Shown here one piece after another: positions 57,801 to 64,000 of a stretch of 64,000 nt of DNA (within the stretch, counting starts at the first letter, position 1; every line of letters starts with the position of its first letter). The notes under the pieces are model-generated. The model was not told the origin of the DNA. It did not search any database and worked only from the letters and a program-made list of their open reading frames with translations. A program made the position numbers and the translations under genes. The stretch comes from Bimastos eiseni (Eukaryota > Annelida > Clitellata > Crassiclitellata > Lumbricidae), in NCBI GenBank assembly GCA_959347315.1, contig OY365807.1, forward strand, positions 38,026,557 through 38,090,556, given 5' to 3'.

Positions 57801-60800
57801 GTTATTCATTCATCCATTCATTCATTACGAGAATTTGTGTGTAACGCCTCTTCAAGGTGACTACTCAGAGGCGCTCCCAGCCCCAGCGCAGACAATTAAA
57901 ACAGTCTTAAGATGAGAGAGGAATGCCTGAGAGTTCTATTGGCACCAGTTTGTACTTACAAAGATAAAGTTGCGCATCAGGGTTTTGACCGGGAGTTTAC
58001 TCAGCAAGCCCGAATTCCTAATCGCTGTTGAGCAGGATGAAGGAGTCAATCAATGAACGTTAGTTTTAAGTCTACCAAAGCCAAGGTGCTGACTTCACCT
58101 TGGTTTTGGAGCACAAGCAGTTGATGCTCATTGCACGATATACATAAGAGAAGTAGCTTCATCATCATCATCATCATATTCTTCTTCTTCCTCTTATTCT
58201 TCTCCCTCCTTTTCCTCTTCTCTATTTCTTTTTTTTGGGTTCTACCTCTTAGGCAGGTTCAAATATCCGACGTCGCCACCCCTCTCGCTGATTGAATGGA
58301 AGCGTTCCATATCTCTCTGTCATCATCACAATTAAAATTACAATTACATCCAACTTAGCATAATCACAGACTTCTGTCATGAGATTCCTCTTGTCTACCT
58401 ACGTTACCCTCCATCATTTACATCGATGACGGCTCTGTTTCATTTCTGTTTCAGAAGTGGACAGCAATTATTACATCACTTGAGAAGACATCTGAGGTCA
58501 TACCTTCTGAATTCTCTGACCGACTTAGCCCTTGCATGAACTCCTTTATTTTATTGAGGCAACAGCAGTCACCTGAAGTGTGGAATGGCAGCTGGAAGAG
58601 GAGGTGGAGGCGGCGGTGGTAACGGTTTCAGTCGTTCTTCACAGACTTCCAGCTTGCTCACCAACTCCTTATCTTTAGACAGAAGAATTAGAAATCCTTG
58701 TTGAAAAACACGACAACCTCTAGTTATCATTGACTTATAGAACTCTGGACTTAAAACGAATGCAACTATCGGAAGCATTGACACTATGTGTATACAGACA
58801 AATATTGATGGACTGACACTATATGCTCAAAATCTTATAAATTTGATGTAGGGTATACCATTTGGCAATTCCCGTTTCAAGTTCAATTCTCTGTACGAAG
58901 AAGAAAATCAAGCTACTTTAATGTTCCGCTATAGTTCTGATGAATGGAACAGTATAGCAAAACAGTCGACCCTATGATCCTAAAGTCATCACGTAGCCTA
59001 CGACTAGTAGTTTACATTTCTTACTTTCGGCTTCTAGTTGAAAGATTCGATTTTCCAGGTTCTGCACTGTTAGAACGAGTCGCTCGCTCTCTTCCACGGC
59101 TAGCTGTAGACGACTTTCCATGTCTTCCATTGTTTTCATCTGAGAACTGGATTCAAAATGCCTCAATTGTGCCTTCAATTCCATTACCTAGAACGCACAA
59201 ATTTGAGAGCGTTTCAGAGAGCAGTAGTAAGGTCCAAAAATGATCTATTAATAGCACAGCGAGCAAATAAGAAGCATTCATCGATTGCCGCTTCAAGCAA
59301 AACCGCGGACACAAAATGTGTATCAAGCTTCTAGTAGAAGACTTACTCGATTTTTCCTAATCGGCTGTAGAAGAACTTCTTCAAACTGATGAGTAATGTA
59401 GTTTTTACATTGACCATGGTCAATTTCAGAAAGAGACACGGAGCTACACACGAAGACCGGCTTCGCAAACGGACGGCTGATCCAGTTTTTTATATAACGC
59501 ATCTTCAAGGGTGGATTTTCCGCAATTCATAGCATAAAAAGCAAACAGAAGTTGAATAAGCCGGTTGTCGGTCAGGTAGTGTTAGATCTATCGACATTTC
59601 TGATGTTAGATTTCAGGTATGAAGATATCAAAAATAAGGTTGGCGATGAAGCTCACTAACACCTGTGTACAGATGTATACAGATTGGCTACTATTCCAAG
59701 TAGATGCCCAGATTGCAAATGAGAATTTGACGGACACTTAAAAGTACATACGATCTCAGCGAATGTTCGCGAGATTCTCTATACCACAATGTAGAAACTA
59801 AGAAATTGTTGGTAAGGTCAAAGACGCATATAGAACAACGCTTTCCCATCACCGAGAGTAAGGGTTTGCGTCAAAACATGTAGGCCTATTCCATAATACA
59901 AAATCAGGCGGATGCGACATACTCTGATTGCACTTTGAAGCTGCGGTCATCAGATGGATGCATTCGAGCAGAATAAATTATCCCTCCTCTCCCCGTTGGA
60001 CAGAAATAAGTAGAGAGCGGATGATGAGTTTGCAACAAGGGCACACGAGCACCATTAAATTCTTCGTAAAAATGAAAAATGTTTTATGACTTGTACAGGG
60101 TCTTCCTCGAGTACGATATGAATTACATGGCACTGATTAAAACCGCTAGTCTACATCTACTCCGTCTCTTTTCGTGTTATTCTTGTGCCCAATACAATAA
60201 AACTATCACTAATTTGAAAGATGGTATAAAATATGTCTGTTGAATCAAAACTGCATGTCATAATTGTTGATTTTCTTTTACCTCTTTTTGGTGATTAAGT
60301 CTTTCGAGTTCCTCCTTCTTCGTCAGATCTTCTATGGCCATGAATGCCGAAGCAAGGCGTTTGTCACCAATGGCGGTCGTCAAAAGGATCGAACTCTCGC
60401 GAATGACGGCGTCTCTCTCAGACATTTTCTTCAAGTTGGCAGAAAAGTCACATTTATTGCACAACAGTTTGCACCTCAGCAATCAGTTAATTTTGGCAGA
60501 AACTGATGCCACCTACAAACTGATCTTCATAGGTATATCTATTAAACTATTTCTGCCAGCGATTTTTATATCAGTTGTAAAACTTTAAGTTTAGAGTAAA
60601 AAATGTAAAATAAGCTCTATTTGGCCTACACTAGTGTATACTACTCATGATTATGGTTTCACAGGTAAACAAGTGTAGCATTTCACGAGGAAATAATAAC
60701 ATGACATGAGGTACAAGGCATAGTAGTGCCGTGATGGGCTAATGGCGAATAGATATTTGAAAACCTGTAGATCATCGAAGACCACCTGCCTCGTGAGCGT

Positions 60801-63386
60801 ATCGTTCTGCTTCAAACTTCAGCTTGATTTCATTTTCAAGTCTTTCCTTCATTTCTTCATATTCCTGCCAGACCATCTGCGACACTATTGAGCAAAATAA
60901 TTTCTAAATAGGACCTACACCCGACTGGCCAGCATGCTTCGGCGTTTTGTAAACGGTAATCTTTAAATAAGTCATCGGGCTCATTTGTACGACACGGGTT
61001 TCGTAAAAAATAAGTATAAGATTAACGTGAGATTATTCTTTACATGGCTACTTGGTTAGGAATTCCTAGTAGGCCTTCGCCATCGCTTGCACCAGTACTG
61101 CATTTGGGACGACCTCTGCAGGTGCTATAGACATGTATGTTATGTTGCATGTATTTATTTGTTCTGACCTCCGACCCATGTATGCAAACATCAAATCCAT
61201 CAAAATTGCTGCCCTACACTTTAATTGCGAAAAATTTCTAATATTAATTTTGCATCGTTTTCTACAACAAAATCACAACGACCGTGACAGAGAGCTGATG
61301 GATGGACGTAATCTGTCAATTCGGAAATAACGGAATCCTACCTACGCTCTATTTTTTAGCGTCGGAGATAAATTTCCATCTGTCCGATGTGCTTGTAATC
61401 TGCGCATAATTTCCATCGGACCTACTAAGTAATTCTCTTTATATTAAACGTATTACAGAATGCGATCTGGAGGAACGATCAACCTTTATTACGACCCGTC
61501 GGTCAGGTCGGGTCGGGTTGAACCCACGGACAAATCTGATATGGTGTTCACATTTGCCTTTAAGTCATTGTGAAAACATCTCAAATACATGGCAAGCGAA
61601 CCTCGTGTGTACTTCTTCAGATGTCCCTCCTGCTCCGTTATTTTCTGCTCCATTATTTTCAGTTTTCGTTCCGATTCTTTTACCTTAAAAACAACAAAGA
61701 TTCTCAGAATAATGCGCATCAAAATATCATTTTCAGTGATCAATGGACATTCGCTTTATTTACGAAATTGAACAAGTGTTTTACTCTTTTAACGCTCTCA
61801 AGGTTAAGAGCATTGCCCTAATTAAGAGCATTGACATAGTGAAAGGCTGCTTAAGAAGGATGCAGATAAAAACAGAGGGGAGAACCAGAGGTGGTTCTAC
61901 ACCTTGTTACCTTGTAACCTTGTTACACCAGAGGTGTAACAAGGTTTTGAAAAGTGGGGGGCATAATTAAAAATATATTGCGCAAAGCGGAAATTTTTTT
62001 TTTGCCCACCCATTTATTTCATTTTGCCCCCCCCAGAAATTTGAAAAAATGGGGAGCACAAATTATTTTAACAAAGGTAATCTTAAAAGGCCATTGGATA
62101 AACATGAAAAAGAACAGATTTTTTTGGGCACATGGGGGCACTGAGCACTAAAACTGGGGGCTTTGTCCCCTCCCCAGTTTTGAAAATGGGGGGTTGGTGC
62201 CCCTCCGCTTGTTACACCCCTGGGGAAAACTCAGTTTTAGATAATGAACTCACTGCTTCTCTAAAACTTCCTAAGTAGGCCCTAATAATAGAATAGTAGG
62301 AATCAATCTAAATTTACAATATTATTCAGAGTGGTTTCTCGTTTGTGGAATGTTAGCTTTAGATTTTCCTCGGACTCCAGAGTCTCTTCAAGTACTTTGT
62401 TTTGTTCTTCCAAGGCTGAAAAGCAAATAAAGAGAGGTCAAACTGAAGTCATAAATTGCAATCCCTCCAATTAAGCAGTCTAGTCGACATCCGACGTATC
62501 AAGGCCGGGATTGAGAGGTGGATTAGTGGGTTGAAATAAACAAATCTAATCCGATGCAAAGAAGTCACGTTTTTTGTGTTCTTGAACTGTTAACGCAACA
62601 TCGATCAAAAAATTATGTAGGTCCAGGCTAAGGTAATAATCAGCTTTAGGCCTATTGTAATCAAGAAACAGCATAGCGGCAGCGATTGATTCATGTGCAT
62701 TGTTCAGCTAAAAATTAGCAAAAGCGATCTCAGTGTGAAATTAAGCGATGATTCTGTTCTAGTAATCATAAGTCTTTGGTGATGCGTCCGATATCCACAC
62801 TAAAAATTGCCTATACATTTTAATGCCATGCCCACATCGGGCTCATACGAACCCCATTAAATACAGTCAGGGTAACCTTCAGGTTACTATGTAGCTGTAA
62901 TCGACATCATAATTGTAATTGCAAAGCTGTGGGTTCTATAGTGTTAGATGAATATTGTTTGACGACATGACCGTGATTGGTTGGCCCTGCAACAGCGTTG
63001 TCATGAAGCATGTATACATACTGATTATTAGGCCAACTTGACCTTCGGATGAAATAAAACTATTTCTTATAACTTAAGTTCAGGGTCTATAATAAGTAGC
63101 ATGACTATACCGAAATCCTATTTGGTTTCCACTATATCCTATATGGGATACGAAATAGTCCGCTTATCATCGGCTGTTATAGGAACTAACACGCGTGGTT
63201 CAAAAGGCAAAAACGACTAAGCGCAGGTATACCCTGAATCTTTTTGTTCAGTAGATCTCGATCGTCTTCGTTGTCGTCCGTCGATGCAACGGAAACATCG
63301 TCGAAGTCGATGTTGATCGGTTGAAGCTTCAGGTTCATCAGAAGCGTTTGACTCTGTCGCTTCAACTCCTTATTCTGTCGCTTCAA
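54572..63386 (-). CDS. SHTN1: Shootin-1-like gene, 3' part (5' end beyond the window)
   Basis: Minus-strand multi-exon gene. The joined exons give 421 codons in one phase and follow the order of vertebrate shootin-1: coiled coil, acidic DDED-type insert, second coiled coil containing the RVSxMxxxEYEEM motif, third coiled coil, a proline-rich stretch, an EEMMDRIKxG motif, and a C-terminal tail. In vertebrates shootin-1 is a cytosolic clutch protein in growth cones linking actin flow (via cortactin) to L1-CAM and so promoting axon growth. That role is known for the family, not shown here. The initiator and first coiled-coil exons are missing, presumably right of position 64000. The C-terminus is short, like the shorter vertebrate isoforms. 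Introns hold an antisense LINE and a MITE. Confidence 0.88.
55328..55387 (-). CDS. SHTN1: Shootin-1-like, exon 10
   Basis: Acceptor TATTTTATTTCAG, donor CTCCTG/GTGAGT (near-consensus). 60 nt, phase 0 both sides. It encodes TNCKPIEEEGSAMNDLQRLL. The vertebrate counterpart reads TARPKTKPES..., then AVDELKGIL. Confidence 0.85.
55860..56770 (+). mobile_element. CR1-like LINE relic, antisense in a shootin-1-like intron
   Basis: Lies between the exons at 55387 and 56944 on the opposite strand. Plus-strand frames show YGLPQGSA (RT motif B), then RPICMVPSSALQMV, and KISFSLSVRDLGILLDPTLS. The last corresponds to the v.nLGv.lD..Lsl..Hv segment downstream of YADD in CR1 elements. Further on come RLIISLSS and a proline/arginine-rich end (PSPSGSLRSSTRGLLVVP). 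Many stops and frame changes are present. Confidence 0.75.
56944..57035 (-). CDS. SHTN1: Shootin-1-like, EMMDRIKTG exon
   Basis: Acceptor AACTGTTTTTGCAG, donor AAACAG/GTAAAC. 92 nt, phase 1 in and phase 0 out. It encodes SREKTYEEALKEMMDRIKTG plus QALKAAPVKQ. The vertebrate counterpart is VEEMMDRIKKGVHLRPVNQ. The L..M...I..G..L[KR] spacing is reminiscent of the helix-plus-LKK part of WH2 actin-binding motifs, which is inference only. Confidence 0.9.
57805..57920. repeat. LINE 3'-tail repeat in a shootin-1-like intron
   Basis: CATT microsatellite, then GAGAATTTGTGTGTAACGCC, TCTTCAAGGTGACTACTCAG and AGGCGCTCCCAGCCCCAGCG. Same order as 5716-5830 and the tail of the LINE at 25600. Confidence 0.6.
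58504..58591 (-). CDS. SHTN1: Shootin-1-like, exon after the proline stretch
   Basis: In this frame the minus strand reads LPFHTSGDCCCLNKIKEFMQ plus GLSRSENSE, donor CAGAAG/GTATGA in phase 1, which fits the next exon exactly. LNKIKEFMQGLSR resembles PNPIRSLMSMIRKR, which directly follows the polyproline in vertebrate shootin-1. The acceptor CCTCCTCTTCCAG is strong, but only because the upstream proline codons form a pyrimidine tract. It overlaps the end of the polyproline frame at 58573-58591. Confidence 0.6.
58573..58672 (-). CDS. SHTN1: Shootin-1-like, polyproline exon (structure ambiguous)
   Basis: Acceptor TTTCTAATTCTTCTGTCTAAAG. Joined to exon 6 it encodes NKELVSKLEVCEERLKPL followed by seven prolines and LPAAIPHF, then a possible donor TTCAG/GTGACT in phase 2. 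A proline run after the last coiled coil is a hallmark of shootin-1. Nothing downstream begins in a matching phase, and the conserved continuation at 58504-58591 lies immediately adjacent in another frame. Alternatively only 58662-58672 is exonic and the proline codons belong to a 70-nt intron (TTG/GTGAGC to CTTCCAG/CTG). An assembly indel would also explain it. Confidence 0.6.
59025..59187 (-). CDS. SHTN1: Shootin-1-like, coiled-coil exon 6
   Basis: Acceptor TTTGTGCGTTCTAG before GTAATGG, donor CGAAA/GTAAGA. 163 nt, phase 0 in and phase 1 out. It encodes VMELKAQLRHFESSSQMKTM, EDMESRLQLAVEESERLVLT and VQNLENRIFQLEAE. Joined to the previous exon it gives NHQKEVMELKAQL, matching QHQQKVKELEEQL in vertebrate shootin-1. 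Confidence 0.85.
60282..60428 (-). CDS. SHTN1: Shootin-1-like, exon 5
   Basis: Acceptor TTTTCTGCCAACTTGAAG, donor AAAGAG/GTAAAAG. 147 nt, phase 0 both sides. It encodes MSERDAVIRESSILLTTAIG, then DKRLASAFMAIEDL and TKKEELERLNHQKE. The vertebrate counterpart is SHLLLQSSIPDQQLLKAL followed by a coiled coil ending HQQKV. The unusual hydrophobic SS.LL...I.D.RL break between coiled coils is conserved. Confidence 0.85.
60790..60884 (-). CDS. SHTN1: Shootin-1-like, EYEEM exon with probable GC donor
   Basis: Acceptor TTTGCTCAATAG before TGTCGCAG. It encodes VSQMVWQEYEEMKERLENE, then IKLKFEAERYAHE. If the intron begins at the apparent GT (GGCAG/GTGGTC, exon end 60786), the phase disagrees with the next exon. 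If it begins at the GC four bases earlier (CACGAG/GCAGGT), phase 0 is restored. AHE then joins KMSERDAVIRES, which has the same length as AQEMFIEQNKLKRQS in the vertebrate protein. A GC-AG intron is therefore inferred. Confidence 0.8.
61602..61683 (-). CDS. SHTN1: Shootin-1-like, coiled-coil exon 3
   Basis: Acceptor TTTGTTGTTTTTAAG, donor CACGAG/GTTCGC (weak). 82 nt, phase 0 in and phase 1 out. It encodes VKESERKLKIMEQKITEQEG plus HLKKYTR. The donor was chosen because the joined product HLKKYTRVSQMVWQEYEEM aligns without gaps to LEKCNRVSMLAVEEYEEM of vertebrate shootin-1. Confidence 0.8.
61908..62222. mobile_element. hAT-like MITE in a shootin-1-like intron
   Basis: The left end has CCAGAGGTGTAACAAGG and the right end, inverted, CCAGGGGTGTAACAAGCGG, both leading to G-rich words (AGTGGGGGGCA and GAGGGGCACC). 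The interior has paired TTTTGCCCACCC and GGGCACATGGGGGC stretches. Immediately left, CCTTGTTACACC and GGTGTAACAAGG form a perfect palindrome around AGA (61917-61943), suggesting two ends in head-to-head contact. No transposase. No clean target duplication found. Confidence 0.5.
62318..62415 (-). CDS. SHTN1: Shootin-1-like, coiled-coil exon 2
   Basis: Acceptor TTTGCTTTTCAG, donor ATT/GTAAAT. 98 nt, phase 1 in and phase 0 out. It encodes ALEEQNKVLEETLESEENLK plus LTFHKRETTLNNI, a coiled coil with heptad leucines. Strong acceptor, and the phase agrees with both neighbours. Confidence 0.85.
63233..63386 (-). CDS. SHTN1: Shootin-1-like, first visible exon
   Basis: Acceptor TTCAAAACAG before TTGAAG, donor G/GTATAC. 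154 nt, phase 0 in and phase 1 out. It encodes LKRQNKELKRQSQTLL, then NINFDD-like INIDFDDVSVASTDDNEDD. The vertebrate counterpart has LNKENKTLKR followed by an INIDDEDSTTDTD-type acidic insert, an unusually specific match. Two perfect repeats of TTGAAGCGACAGA start the exon. Confidence 0.85.
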
Positions 63387-63399
63387 CTGTTTTGAATAC

Positions 63400-63880
63400 A
63401 ATACAGTAGTACTGTTATTTTACAATGTCTCTCTTACAAAATTCAGTAGGTAGTGCATATCGAAAACGGACAGAACTTAATACATGTAAGAGCCATAAAT
63501 GCAGTGTCCGATTTGCCCGGAATTGGACCCATGCTTCATCTTCTGATGAAGCACTGACCCTCTGGGGCATCGGCTTGACCCCTTAAATTCATTACCCACA
63601 ATGCACGGCTACAGCAAGCGACTGTAGTTGAGCGCTCTGTTTTCGTCGATCGATTTTTAGGGGACACGCGCAAGAAACAATTGGACTGAATTTAACTCAG
63701 TTTTAAATTTAGAGTCACAAGTACTGGTCAGCACAGGCATGTCACGACGTTGTCTTAATTCACACTTCACCGATGGCAGCTGCTTAAGAGACCATCACCT
63801 GATTGATGAAAGAACGACGTAAGAAACCTCAAAACTATCGAAAGAGAGTTCACCACACAAAGTCCAACCGATTGAACAGA
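63400..63880. other. Sequence upstream of the first visible shootin-1-like exon
   Basis: No further exon was recognised, so the missing N-terminal exons are probably beyond the window. An inverted pair ATGCTTCATC and GATGAAGCACT lies at 63531-63555. Confidence 0.4.
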
Positions 63881-63952
63881 GGGAGAGCAGTGACGTAACA
63901 AACAGAATAGAAGACAAAGAGAGCAGTGACGGGTCAATCAGAGAGAAATATC

Positions 63953-64000
<48 letters not shown>
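63880..64000. repeat. TTACGTCA-phrase copy and GAGAGT microsatellite
   Basis: Minus strand 63912-63888 carries TTCTGTTTGTTACGTCACTG followed by CTCTC, the phrase repeated at 34580-35570. From 63953 to the window end the sequence is a perfect GTGAGA hexamer run, cut by the edge. Confidence 0.9.

Noticed and set aside
59622..59672. Search for an extra shootin-1-like exon between 59187 and 60282
   Set aside because: The two neighbouring exons join in phase and align to vertebrate shootin-1 without a gap, so none is needed.

Overview
The window is eukaryotic: coding sequence is split into short exons with GT/AG boundaries, and most of the DNA is AT-rich, repeat-laden non-coding sequence. One multi-exon gene is recognisable, a shootin-1 homologue on the minus strand (54.57-63.39 kb). 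tRNA-derived SINEs, CR1- and RTE-like LINE relics, hAT and piggyBac relics and many iterated-phrase repeats fill the rest. A shootin-1 gene together with this repeat content suggests a marine invertebrate deuterostome (echinoderm or hemichordate type). The species cannot be fixed from this sequence, and the taxonomic statement is inference.

Layout. 0-3 kb: RTE-like LINE relic, arrays of a GACCAA phrase and a small element with CTCGG-rich ends. 3-5.2 kb: two copies of a tRNA-derived SINE and one copy of a second SINE family. 5.6-13 kb: a TTAA-associated hairpin, a second copy of the GACCAA repeat, a LINE 3' end, otherwise unrecognised DNA. 14-17.2 kb: two GC-rich CGCCG-phrase islands, a LINE fragment with a YADD motif and an 18-copy perfect 13-bp satellite. 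19-27.7 kb: two copies of a foldback-like element whose ends are iterated GGACATTACCCC phrases around a CATA microsatellite core, a 23-bp palindromic satellite and a CR1-like LINE. 28-33 kb: further LINE fragments and a hAT-type non-autonomous transposon carrying a nested MITE. 34-35.6 kb: pyrimidine microsatellites with a repeated TTTGTTACGTCACTG phrase. 40.4-43.4 kb: a third foldback-like element and a piggyBac relic. 43.7-51.9 kb: SINEs, an iterated GATTCAGTACTA phrase at two loci, a short intact ORF with a PRR15-like motif (47.36-47.73 kb) and a hAT transposase relic. 54.57-63.39 kb: the 3' part of the shootin-1-like gene, running off the right edge at its 5' end, with an antisense CR1-like LINE and a small MITE in its introns.

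The shootin-1-like exons join in one continuous phase (421 codons). That holds only if one intron uses a GC donor and if a polyproline-encoding stretch is treated as part of a 70-nt intron, or else carries a frameshift. Those two points, the foldback-like phrase elements and the PRR15-like ORF are the observations most worth checking. No CRISPR array, rRNA or genuine tRNA gene was seen.
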